Part shown: piece by piece, positions 1 through 7,968 of the stretch | Layout: every line of letters starts with the position of its first letter | How positions within the stretch are numbered: the first letter of the stretch is position 1 | NCBI RefSeq assembly: GCF_001682385.1 | Contig: NZ_CP016210.1 | Coordinates: 2,108,001 to 2,172,000, forward strand | Direction: 5' to 3' | Origin: Azoarcus olearius | GTDB taxonomy: Bacteria; Pseudomonadota; Gammaproteobacteria; Burkholderiales; Rhodocyclaceae | DNA: 64,000 nt | Position numbers and translations under genes: made by a program | Notes under the pieces: model-generated | Told to the model about the DNA's origin: nothing | What the model saw: only the letters and a program-made list of their open reading frames with translations | Databases searched by the model: none

Positions 1-61
1 GAAGCGGCGAGGCGGCGGGGAAGCCGTTGCAGCCGAATCCGGATTCGACAGCAGGAAACGG

Positions 62-90
62 GATGCCCGCTCCGGCAAGCAGCGGGCATC
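62..90. other. Small inverted repeat upstream of the glycosylase gene
   Basis: GATGCCCGCT at 62-71 is the exact reverse complement of AGCGGGCATC at 81-90, with a 9-nt loop. There is no T-tract on the plus strand, so it may be the tail of a terminator for a gene to the left or simply a hairpin. Positions 1-118 hold no other recognisable feature. Confidence 0.3.
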
Positions 91-118
91 ATGAAGGCCC
101 GAGTTCGCATCCCGGCTG

Positions 119-808
119 ATGGATACACCCGACACCCTACCGCGCGCGAAGGCCGAGCTGTACCAGCAGGCCACCGCGCACCTGGCCGGCATCGACGCTG
201 ACTGGGCGCGCCTGGTGGCCGCGGTCGGCCCCTGCCTGCTGCAACCCAAGCCGGCCCGCGAACCTTACGAGGCGCTGGTGCGCGCTGTCGCCTACCAGCA
301 GCTCGCCACCAGCGTGGGCGACCGCATCATCGGCCGCCTGCTGGCGCTCTATCCAGACAGCGCGTTTCCCCAACCGGAACAACTGCTCGCGACCGGCTTC
401 GACGCGCTGCGCGGCTGCGGCTTTTCCGCCCGCAAGATCGAAACCATCCACGGCATCGCGCAGGGCACGCTGAGCGGCCTGGTGCCGAGCCGGGCGGATG
501 CGGTGTCGATGGACGACGAGGCGCTGATCGCCCGCCTGGTGGAACTGCGCGGCATTGGCCGCTGGACGGTGGAGATGCTGCTGATCTTCACGCTGGAACG
601 GATCGACGTGCTGCCGGTGGACGACTTCGGCGTGCGCGAGGGCTACCGCCACCTGAAGTCGCTGGACGAGATGCCGGGCCGCAAGGAGATGGCGCGCGCC
701 GGGCTGGTATGCAGCCCGTATCGCACGGTGGCCGCGTGGTATCTGTGGCGGTCGCTGGCGCTGCCGGACTACCGCCGGCGGCGCGCCGGCAAACCGGGCG
801 CGGCCTGA
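119..808 (+). CDS. AlkA-type DNA-3-methyladenine glycosylase II
   Basis: HhH-GPD superfamily base-excision glycosylase expected to remove alkylated purines from DNA. The protein has 229 residues. The helix-hairpin-helix lies at about residues 142-156 (VELRGIGRWTVEML) and the GPD loop with the likely catalytic Asp at 168/169 (LPVDDFGV). E. coli AlkA is 282 residues and has an N-terminal TBP-like domain that is reduced here, so this belongs to the short AlkA group. The ATG at 119 is the only good start. It stands alone, convergent with the NADH dehydrogenase gene. Family assignment is firm; the exact lesion range is inferred. Confidence 0.9.
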   Translation: MDTPDTLPRAKAELYQQATAHLAGIDADWARLVAAVGPCLLQPKPAREPYEALVRAVAYQQLATSVGDRIIGRLLALYPDSAFPQPEQLLATGFDALRGCGFSARKIETIHGIAQGTLSGLVPSRADAVSMDDEALIARLVELRGIGRWTVEMLLIFTLERIDVLPVDDFGVREGYRHLKSLDEMPGRKEMARAGLVCSPYRTVAAWYLWRSLALPDYRRRRAGKPGAA

Positions 809-908
809 GCCTGTGCAACCGCGGTGGCGCCCGGCCGCCCGGAGCCGCTGAGCGGGTCGGCCGTGCCGAGCCGACCCTTCGCCAACGCGGCGAGCGTGGC
901 GGCCGCTC

Positions 909-2189
909 TCAGTGCAGCTTGAGCCGGCCGGACACGCGCTGCTGCAGCAGCCGCGCCAGCGCCAGCACCGCGGTCTTGCCGATGCCGAGGATGGCGCGGT
1001 GGTGCATCAGGTGCAGCGACATGTACATCCACTTCGCGATCAGGCCCTCGACGAAGAAGTTGCGGCCCGACAGCCCGCCCATCAGGTTGCCGATGCCCTT
1101 GTTCTCGCCCAGCGACACCAGCGAGCCGAAGTCGCGATAGACGAAGGGCGCATCCACCCGGCCTTCGTTGAGCGCGGCCAGCAGCACCGCGGTGAGGTAG
1201 TCGGCCTGCTGGTGCGCGGCCTGGGCGCGCGCCGGCACCAGCTTGTCGCCTTCCCATTTGCAGGCGGCACAGTCGCCCAGCGCATAGACGCCCGACACCG
1301 AGGTCTCCAGCCGGTCGTTCACCACGAACTGGTTGATGCGGTTGGTTTCCAGCCCGAAGCCGCGGTTGGCGTCGGCGGCCTTGATGCCCGCGGCCCACAC
1401 GATGATGGAGGCGGGAATCTCGCCCGCGGTGGTCACCAGCCGGTCGCGCTGCACTTCGGTGACGCGGGTGCCGGTGAGCACGCGCACGTTCTTGCGCTCC
1501 AGCGCCAGGCGCGCCTGCGCCGAAATCTGCGGCGGCAGGCCGGCAAGGATGCGGTCGCCGGCTTCCACCAGCGCGATGTCGAGGCGGAAGCGCTGTTCGC
1601 TGCCCAGGCCTTCGAGCAGTTCGTTGTGCGCTTCGATCAGTTCGGCCGACAACTCCACGCCGGTGGCGCCGCCGCCGACGATCGCCACCGCCAGCGTCTT
1701 CTCGGCGGAGAAGGAGGCGCGCGCAAACGCGGCCAGCAGCTTGGCGTGGAAGCGCTGGGCGTCGCTGGCGTGTTCCAGCACGTAGGCGTTGTCCGCGCCC
1801 GGCGTGCCGAAGGAGTTGGAGCCGCTGCCCATCGCCAGCACCAGCCGGGTGAAGCTGACGGTGCGCGTCGGCACCAGCACTTCGCCGCGCTCGTCGCGGG
1901 TCTCGCCCAGCGTGATCAGGCGCCGTTCCGTATCGAGCGCACTGAGTTCGCCCAGCGCAAAGCTGAAGTGGTTGCGGCGCGCCAGCACCGTGTAGGACAG
2001 CCCTTCCTGGTGCGCATCCAGCGTGCCCGCGGCGACTTCGTGCAAGGTCGGTTTCCAGATGTGGAATACCGCGCGGTCCACCAGCAGTACCCGTTCGCGG
2101 CCAAGACGCGGGCCGAGTTTACGGCCGAGCTTCGCGGCGAGTTCCAGGCCACCGGCACCACCGCCGACGATCACGATGTCGAAATGCAT
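909..2189 (-). CDS. ndh: Type II NADH:quinone oxidoreductase
   Basis: Single-subunit, non-proton-pumping NADH dehydrogenase that passes electrons from NADH through FAD to quinone at the inner membrane face. 426 residues, normal for the family. The N-terminal FAD dinucleotide fold is DIVIVGGGAGGLE (residues about 4-16) and the second, NAD-binding fold is VAIVGGGATGVELSAEL (about 170-186). The start at 2189 is chosen because AAGGA sits 7 nt upstream and the FAD fold begins at once; an upstream in-frame ATG at 2318 would add 43 residues with no family resemblance. Single gene, divergent from nothing obvious on its 5' side. Confidence 0.9.
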   Translation of the reverse strand: MHFDIVIVGGGAGGLELAAKLGRKLGPRLGRERVLLVDRAVFHIWKPTLHEVAAGTLDAHQEGLSYTVLARRNHFSFALGELSALDTERRLITLGETRDERGEVLVPTRTVSFTRLVLAMGSGSNSFGTPGADNAYVLEHASDAQRFHAKLLAAFARASFSAEKTLAVAIVGGGATGVELSAELIEAHNELLEGLGSEQRFRLDIALVEAGDRILAGLPPQISAQARLALERKNVRVLTGTRVTEVQRDRLVTTAGEIPASIIVWAAGIKAADANRGFGLETNRINQFVVNDRLETSVSGVYALGDCAACKWEGDKLVPARAQAAHQQADYLTAVLLAALNEGRVDAPFVYRDFGSLVSLGENKGIGNLMGGLSGRNFFVEGLIAKWMYMSLHLMHHRAILGIGKTAVLALARLLQQRVSGRLKLH

Positions 2190-2409
2190 AGGGGCATCCT
2201 TGTTATGCGCAGCCAGGCTGCTGGTTTGGGATATGTCACCGTTGGCGAACGAGGGAGGCGCCTCCGGCGGCAGCGCGCGAGTGTACAGCAGGCGGGCAAA
2301 ATTGCTGCACTGCCGCAAACCCTAATCCGCGAGGGGTGAATACGCCTGCGGCGTGCCGCCCGGGCGGCCGGTGCAGGGGAGGGGTGGCAGGGTTGCAGCA
2401 TCGGCCGCA

Positions 2410-3321
2410 TCAGGCCGCCGCCGCGTCCTGCAATGCCGCCGAGGTAGCGCGGATGGATGCGAGGAAGGTCGACAGGATCGGCGAATGGTCGTCCGCGCGG
2501 TAGATGCAGCTGAGGTCCACCCGGGCCTCGGCGGGCGCGTCCTCGAAGGGGAGATAGACCACGCCCGGGTACTGCAGCGTCGTTGCCGATTCCGGAACCA
2601 TGCACACGCCAAAGCCGCTGGCCACCAGCGCCACGCCGGTGACCGCGTCACCCACCTCCTGCGCGACTTCGGGGAGGAAGCCGCGCGCTTCGCACAGCGC
2701 CAGCACCTTGTCGACGAAGTTGGGCCGCGCGCCGGAGGGGAACAGGATGACCGGGCGCCGCGCGAGCACTTCGAAGGGCAGCGCGGGCTGCGCCGCCAGC
2801 GGATCGTTGAGGTTCACCGCGAGCAGCAGCGACTCGGTGGCGATCACCTCGCTGCGGATGTCCGGCAGCGGCGCGAGCATGCGGTTGAAGCCGACGGTGA
2901 TGCGGTTCTGCCGCAAGGCCGAGATCTGCTCGGCCTTGGTCATGGTGTGCAGCACCACGTTCACGTCCGGGTATTCGTTGCGGAAATTCAGGATCAGCTT
3001 GGGGATGCGGTCGAGGATGGCCGAGCCGAAGATCGCCACGTCCAGCCGCCCGAGCTTGCCCTGCCCGGCGCGCTGGGTGCGCTCGGTGGCCTGTTCGATG
3101 AGCGCGCGGATGTTGCGCGCCTCGGCCAGGAACAGCGTGCCCGCCTGGGTCAGCTCCATGCCGCGCGGCGTGCGCACGAAGAGCTGGGTATCGAGTTCTT
3201 CTTCCAGTTGCTGGATCTGGCGCGTCAGCGGCGGCTGCGACATGTGCAGCCGGGTGGCGGCCCGCCCGATGTTCGCCTCCTCAGCGACGGCGATGAAGTA
3301 GCGGAGCTGGCGGATATCCAT
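2410..3321 (-). CDS. LysR-type transcriptional regulator
   Basis: 303-residue LysR regulator with the usual N-terminal winged helix-turn-helix (residues 1-60, MDIRQLRYFIAVAEE then IGRAATRLHMSQPPLTRQI) and a C-terminal effector-binding domain (about 90-295). It is divergently placed from the DUF1302 operon. The intergenic region at 3370-3423 holds four GGTAWT repeats, and the first three recur with identical spacing before the lower meta-pathway operon at 25462. I infer that this protein controls both promoters. The effector cannot be read from sequence; a ring-cleavage intermediate is plausible by analogy with CatM/BenM-type regulators. Confidence 0.88.
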   Translation of the reverse strand: MDIRQLRYFIAVAEEANIGRAATRLHMSQPPLTRQIQQLEEELDTQLFVRTPRGMELTQAGTLFLAEARNIRALIEQATERTQRAGQGKLGRLDVAIFGSAILDRIPKLILNFRNEYPDVNVVLHTMTKAEQISALRQNRITVGFNRMLAPLPDIRSEVIATESLLLAVNLNDPLAAQPALPFEVLARRPVILFPSGARPNFVDKVLALCEARGFLPEVAQEVGDAVTGVALVASGFGVCMVPESATTLQYPGVVYLPFEDAPAEARVDLSCIYRADDHSPILSTFLASIRATSAALQDAAAA

Positions 3322-3369
3322 GAGCGGGGTTCCGGTTGGGTGGGGCGTGGAGATTGATCATACCGCGAA

Positions 3370-3423
3370 GGTATTACGCGAGCCTTGAATTGGTATTGGA
3401 CGGTAATGAGGCACGCCGGTAAT
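3370..3423. promoter_or_regulatory. Probable LysR operator: four GGTAWT direct repeats
   Basis: GGTATT at 3370, GGTATT at 3392, GGTAAT at 3402 and GGTAAT at 3418 (spacings 22, 10 and 16). The first three match the set at 25462, 25484 and 25494 in both order and spacing, and share the longer string GGTATTGGACGGTA. The site lies 49 bp or more from the LysR start, between it and the DUF1302 operon, the normal place for a LysR-type operator. Confidence 0.65.
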
Positions 3424-3530
3424 TTTTCCTCATGGCGGCCGGGGCTCGCGGGAAAGGCGGGGCCCGGTCGGCAAGAACGAACTGATGGTGATGAAGGTTG
3501 GGGTGAAGTGGTTTGGCTGCGGTTTTGACT

Positions 3531-3630
3531 CCCTCCCCTTCAAGGGGAGGGTTGGGGTGGGGATGGGGTCAGGCGCCGCGAGTGCTCCAACCCCATCCCC
3601 ATCCCCGCCTTCCCCTTGAAGGGGAAGGAG
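3531..3630. repeat. Palindromic intergenic repeat, copy A
   Basis: About 100-bp element. Its outer ends are short palindromes (CTCCCCTTCAAGGGGAGG and its counterpart) and its inner arms read GTTGGGGTGGGGATGGGG on the left and the complementary C-rich strand on the right, around a GCGCCGCG-rich centre. The same design recurs at 14207, 27151, 27360 and 31361. Copy A has no nested insert. Could fold into a long hairpin in RNA or DNA. Confidence 0.85.
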
Positions 3631-3689
3631 AAAGTCCACGCGGCTCTCCGTCCTCGTCGCCATCAGCAAAAAAACTACAGGAGGAAGAC

Positions 3690-5378
3690 ATGGCGTTTGA
3701 ATCAAGGCAGGCCGTCCGTCCGGGCGTGGTCCGTTGCAGCCGTCTGGTCCAGGCCCTGGCCGTCGCGTTCGGCGGGCTGCTGCCGGCGGCCGCGGGGGCC
3801 GCGACCATCGATACCGGCAATCCGGACGTGGTGCTGCGCTGGGACAACACGGTGAAGTACAGCGCCGCGTGGCGGGTGACCGGCGCCGATCGCAACGTGG
3901 CCGACAACTCGATCGGCACCCAGGCCAACACCAACGACGGCGATCTCAACTTCGGGCGCGGGCTGATCTCCAACCGGCTCGACCTGCTGACCGAACTCGA
4001 CTTCCGCTACAAGCGCGATTACGGCTTTCGCCTGAGTGGCGCCGGCTGGTACGACAGCGTCTATCACCGCAGCAACGACAACCCCGGCGCCCTCGGCGGC
4101 GCGCTGGTGAACTCGCGCTCGGCCGACTACGACGAATTCACCCGTTCCACCCGCAAGCTGCACGGTCAGAAGGCCGAGGTGCTGGACGCCTTCGCCTACG
4201 CCAACCTCAGCCCGGGCGACATGAATGTGAACGTCAAGGCCGGGCGCTTCACCCAGCTTTACGGCGAGAGCCTGTTCTTCGGTTCCAACGGCATCGCCGC
4301 GGCGCAGACCTCGCTCGACCTCATCAAGGCGCTGTCGGTGCCCAATTCGCAGTTCAAGGAGATCCTGCGGCCGATCGGGCAGATCTCCGGCCAGGTGCAG
4401 ATCAACCCGAACGTCACCCTTGGCGCCTACTACCAGTTCGAATGGCGCAAGACGCGCCTGCCGGCGGCGGGCAGCTACTTCAGCTTTGCCGACTTCGTCG
4501 ACGAGGGCGGCGAATCGCTGATCCTCGGGCCGGGCGTCGCCGCCTTCCGCGGCAAGGACATCGAGGCGCGGGATTCGGGGCAGGGCGGCGTGCAGCTGCG
4601 CTTGAAGCTGGACGACACCGAGTTCGGCTTCTACGCCGCGCGCTACCACGACAAGATGCCCCAGTTCTACGTGCGCCCCGGCGTGAATGCGCGCGCCGGC
4701 AGCATCGGCGACTACGTGCAGGTCTTCGGCGAGAACATCCGCATGGTGGGTGCGAGCTTCAGCACCCTGCTGGGCGACACCAATGTGGCGGGCGAACTCT
4801 CCTTCCGCGACAACATGCCGCTGGTGGCGAGCGGCAACACGGTGATCATGCCGGGCAACGCCACCGCAAACGGCGACAGCCGCGCCGCCTACCCGGTCGG
4901 CAAAACCATGCACCTCAACCTGTCGGCACTCAGCGTGCTCAGTGCCAGCCCGCTGTGGGACGGCGCCTCCTTCATCGGCGAGTTCGCCTTCAACCGCCGG
5001 CTGTCGATCAGCAAGAACGCCGACCAGCTCGATCCGCGCGCCACCCGCGACGCCAGCGCGGTGCAGTTCATCTTCCAGCCGGAGTACTTCCAGGTGGTGC
5101 CGGGGCTGGACCTGCAGGTGCCGATCGGCGTGAGCTACGGCATCTCCGGGCGCAGCTCGGTCAACGGCGCGCTGTTCCCCTCGGAGCACGGCGGCAACAT
5201 CTCCATCGGGGTGAAGGGCGACTACCAGAAGACCTGGCAGGCCAGCGTGAACTACACGCACTACATCGGCTCCGCCGGTTCGGTGATCCGCTACAACACC
5301 GCGGTGCCGGAGCTTTCCTACCAGAACTTCCACGGCGACCGCGACTTCATCTCGCTCTCCGTGCAGCGCACGTTCTGA
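3690..5378 (+). CDS. DUF1302 family outer-membrane protein
   Basis: 562-residue protein of the DUF1302 family, predicted outer-membrane beta-barrel. A signal peptide is visible (residues about 1-36, hydrophobic core LVQALAVAFGGLLPAAAGA, cleavage before ATIDT). The rest alternates polar and aromatic residues as in barrels and ends in a terminal phenylalanine (VQRTF), a hallmark of outer-membrane proteins. The ATG at 3690 follows AGGAGGAAG; longer upstream readings run through repeat copy A and are rejected. It is the first gene of a run with DUF1329, YCF48-like and RND genes. DUF1302/DUF1329/RND groups are often linked to hydrophobic-compound catabolism; a role in uptake or export of aromatic or hydrophobic compounds is inference. 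Confidence 0.85.
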   Translation: MAFESRQAVRPGVVRCSRLVQALAVAFGGLLPAAAGAATIDTGNPDVVLRWDNTVKYSAAWRVTGADRNVADNSIGTQANTNDGDLNFGRGLISNRLDLLTELDFRYKRDYGFRLSGAGWYDSVYHRSNDNPGALGGALVNSRSADYDEFTRSTRKLHGQKAEVLDAFAYANLSPGDMNVNVKAGRFTQLYGESLFFGSNGIAAAQTSLDLIKALSVPNSQFKEILRPIGQISGQVQINPNVTLGAYYQFEWRKTRLPAAGSYFSFADFVDEGGESLILGPGVAAFRGKDIEARDSGQGGVQLRLKLDDTEFGFYAARYHDKMPQFYVRPGVNARAGSIGDYVQVFGENIRMVGASFSTLLGDTNVAGELSFRDNMPLVASGNTVIMPGNATANGDSRAAYPVGKTMHLNLSALSVLSASPLWDGASFIGEFAFNRRLSISKNADQLDPRATRDASAVQFIFQPEYFQVVPGLDLQVPIGVSYGISGRSSVNGALFPSEHGGNISIGVKGDYQKTWQASVNYTHYIGSAGSVIRYNTAVPELSYQNFHGDRDFISLSVQRTF

Positions 5379-5407
5379 ACACGACTACAACGACTGGAGA
5401 CACGACC

Positions 5408-6760
5408 ATGTTGCGCATAAAGATGCTGTGCATCGCCATTGGCGGACTGCTCGCAATCGCACCGCAGGCCCAGGCCGCGGTGACCGAGGCCGAGGCCGCC
5501 GCCCTCAAGACCACGCTGACGCCGCTGGGCGGAGAGCGCGCCGGCAACAAGGACGGCAGCATTCCCGCCTGGAACGGCGGCCAGACCAAGCCGGTGGCCG
5601 GCAACAAGCTCGGCGACATCCCGACGCAGTTCCTCGCCAACGAGAAGCCGCTGCTGCAGATCAGCGCGAAGAACGCCGCCCAGTACGCCGACAAGCTCAG
5701 CGAGGGCACCCGGTTGCTGCTCGCCAAGTACCCGGACAGCTTCCGCGTCGACGTCTACCCGACCCAGCGCACCGCCGCCGCGCCCCAGCATGTGTATGAC
5801 AACGCCTTCAAGAACGCCACCCGCTGTTCGCTGAAGGACGAGAAGCGCTCGCTGGAAGGCTGCTTCGGCGGCACGCCGTTTCCGATTCCCAAGGACGGCG
5901 CCGAGGTCATCTGGAACTACCTGATGCGGGTCGAGGCGGAGTCCATCGAGTACCGCTTCAAGAACATCGTCGGCAACGCCGACGGCAGCCACACGCTGGC
6001 GACGCGCAACGACATCGCCTTCCAGTACCCGTTCTATTACAAGGACGGCGCGCCGGAGCGCTGGTCGGGCGAGTACGCGATGTTCCGCTTCAACACGCTG
6101 GAGCCTCCGTTCAAGGCCGGCGAGTCGCTGGTCATCCGCGACACCATCGACCCGGCCAACCCCCGCCAGGCCTGGCAGTACCTGGTCGGCCAGCGCCGCG
6201 TGCGGCGTGCGCCCACGGTGGCCTACGACACGCCCGACTTCGTCGCCTCCGGCGCCAACTACTTCGACGAGGTGCAGGGCTTCTTCGGCGCGATGGACCG
6301 CTACGACTGGAAGATCGTCGGCAAGAAAGAGATGTACGTGCCGTACAACACCAACGGCCTGATCGGCGCGAAGCTGGACGACGCCATCGCCAAGCACCAC
6401 CTCAACCCCGACCACGTGCGCTGGGAGCTGCACCGGGTGTGGGAGGTGGAAGCCACGGTCGCTTCCGGCAAGCGCCACGCCGTGCCCAAGCGCCGCTTCT
6501 ACTTCGACGAGGACAGCTGGCTGCTGCTGCTGATGGACGGCTACGACGCCGAGGGCAAGCTGTGGCGCACCACCCAGGTAACGCCCTTCGTGGTGCCGAG
6601 CGTGCCGGCCACGCTGATCAAGACCGCCACCGTGTTCAACCTGCAGGCCGGCACCATGAGCGTGATCCAGGCGCTCAACGGCGAGGACTTCCGCGTGGTG
6701 CCGCGCAAGAGCGAAAACTACTTCACCGGGGATGCGGTCGCGGCCGAGGCCGTGCGCTGA
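5408..6760 (+). CDS. DUF1329 family periplasmic/outer-membrane-associated protein
   Basis: 450-residue DUF1329 protein, distantly related to LolB/LolA-type outer-membrane lipoprotein-sorting folds. It starts at the ATG at 5408 with a clear signal peptide (MLRIKMLCIAIGGLLAI, cleavage after AQA) and no lipobox. It lies 29 bp after the DUF1302 gene and almost certainly shares its transcript. Function is unknown; pairing with DUF1302 and an RND protein suggests moving hydrophobic molecules across the envelope. Confidence 0.85.
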   Translation: MLRIKMLCIAIGGLLAIAPQAQAAVTEAEAAALKTTLTPLGGERAGNKDGSIPAWNGGQTKPVAGNKLGDIPTQFLANEKPLLQISAKNAAQYADKLSEGTRLLLAKYPDSFRVDVYPTQRTAAAPQHVYDNAFKNATRCSLKDEKRSLEGCFGGTPFPIPKDGAEVIWNYLMRVEAESIEYRFKNIVGNADGSHTLATRNDIAFQYPFYYKDGAPERWSGEYAMFRFNTLEPPFKAGESLVIRDTIDPANPRQAWQYLVGQRRVRRAPTVAYDTPDFVASGANYFDEVQGFFGAMDRYDWKIVGKKEMYVPYNTNGLIGAKLDDAIAKHHLNPDHVRWELHRVWEVEATVASGKRHAVPKRRFYFDEDSWLLLLMDGYDAEGKLWRTTQVTPFVVPSVPATLIKTATVFNLQAGTMSVIQALNGEDFRVVPRKSENYFTGDAVAAEAVR

Positions 6761-6852
6761 TCCTGTCTGCTTCAGCGGTCCCTCCGCGGCCCGTCGGCGG
6801 CCGCGGACGCCGCGCTGAGCCGGCCATCGCCGGCGCCAGGGAACACGACATC

Positions 6853-7968
6853 ATGAACACCAGAATCTCTACCGGGCGGCGGGTCGGGGCGGTCTTGCTC
6901 GCCCTCGGCCTGACGCTGCCGCCGCTGCACGCGGCCGCCCCGGAAGCGCCATCCGCCGCGCGCTTCGATCTGCTCGAACGGCCGGCGGCCAGCTCGCCGC
7001 GCGCCAACACCGCGCTGCTGCTGGCGATCACCCGCGCCGGCGACCGCCTGGTGGCGGTGGGCGAGCGCGGCACCGTGCTGCTGTCCGACGACAACGGCGC
7101 GCGCTGGCGCCAGGCCGACGCGGTGCCGGTGAGCGTGGCGCTGACGAATGTGCACTTCGCCGATGCGCAGCACGGCTGGGCGGTGGGGCACGGCGGGGTG
7201 GTGCTGCATAGCGCCGACGGCGGCAAGACCTGGGCGCGCCAGCTCGACGGCCGCCAGGCGGCGCAGCGCGTGCTGGAAGCGGCGCAGGCCGCCGCCGCGG
7301 GCGATGCCGCCAGCGCGCGCCGGCTGGCGGATGCGCAGCGCCTCGTCGACGACGGCCCCGACAAGCCGCTGCTCGACGTGCATTTCGTCGATGCGCAGCG
7401 CGGCTTCGTGGTCGGCGCCTACGGCCTGGCGCTGGCGACCGAGGACGGCGGCCGCAGCTGGCACTCGATCATGGACCGCATCGGCGACCCGCGCGGCCGC
7501 CATCTTTACGCCATCGCCCGCCAGGGTGCGCGCCTGCTGGTGGTGGGCGAGCAGGGCGCGATGTTCGCGTCGGAAGACGGCGGCGCCAGCTTCGCGCCGC
7601 TCGCCTCGCCCTACAACGGCACCTTCTTCGGCGCGCTGCTTGCCGGCGACGGCGCGGTGGTGTTCGGCCTGCGCGGCAACCTTTTCCACCAGCCGGCGCC
7701 CGGCGCCACGTGGACCAAGGTGAACACCGGCCGCGGCGAATCGGTGGTCGCCGGCACGCGGCTCGCCGACGGCGCGCTGGTGCTGGTGGACGAGGCCGGC
7801 CGCCTGCTGCGCAGCAGCGACGGCGGCGCCCGCTTCGACGAACTGCCGGCCAGCGCCGGGCCGCGCTTCACCGCGCTCGCCGAGGGCGCCGACAAAACCC
7901 TGGTGATGGCCAGCGTGCGCGGCCCGCTGCGCCTCGCCCCGATTGATTCCAGTACGGAAGGCAAGTGA
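6853..7968 (+). CDS. YCF48-like / BNR-type beta-propeller protein
   Basis: 371-residue exported protein with repeated propeller blades of the photosystem-stability-factor (YCF48/Hcf136) type: motifs such as LSDDNGARW, HSADGGKTW, ATEDGGRSWHS, ASEDGGASF and RSSDGGARF recur about every 45-90 residues. The signal peptide (residues about 1-30) ends near ALHAAAPEA. In non-photosynthetic bacteria such proteins are commonly encoded beside DUF1302/DUF1329/RND genes and are thought to act as assembly or scaffold factors. The stop codon overlaps the next start (TGATG). Confidence 0.82.
   Translation: MNTRISTGRRVGAVLLALGLTLPPLHAAAPEAPSAARFDLLERPAASSPRANTALLLAITRAGDRLVAVGERGTVLLSDDNGARWRQADAVPVSVALTNVHFADAQHGWAVGHGGVVLHSADGGKTWARQLDGRQAAQRVLEAAQAAAAGDAASARRLADAQRLVDDGPDKPLLDVHFVDAQRGFVVGAYGLALATEDGGRSWHSIMDRIGDPRGRHLYAIARQGARLLVVGEQGAMFASEDGGASFAPLASPYNGTFFGALLAGDGAVVFGLRGNLFHQPAPGATWTKVNTGRGESVVAGTRLADGALVLVDEAGRLLRSSDGGARFDELPASAGPRFTALAEGADKTLVMASVRGPLRLAPIDSSTEGK

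Noticed and set aside
3531-3630. Palindromic repeat read as a simple terminator
   Set aside because: No T-tract follows, and the same complex element occurs in several unrelated gaps, including between genes in one operon, so it is better called a repeat family.
3734-6760. Apparent 1008-residue fusion ending in the DUF1329 protein
   Set aside because: The first 558 codons are an out-of-frame reading of the DUF1302 gene; the real DUF1329 gene starts at 5408 with its own signal peptide.
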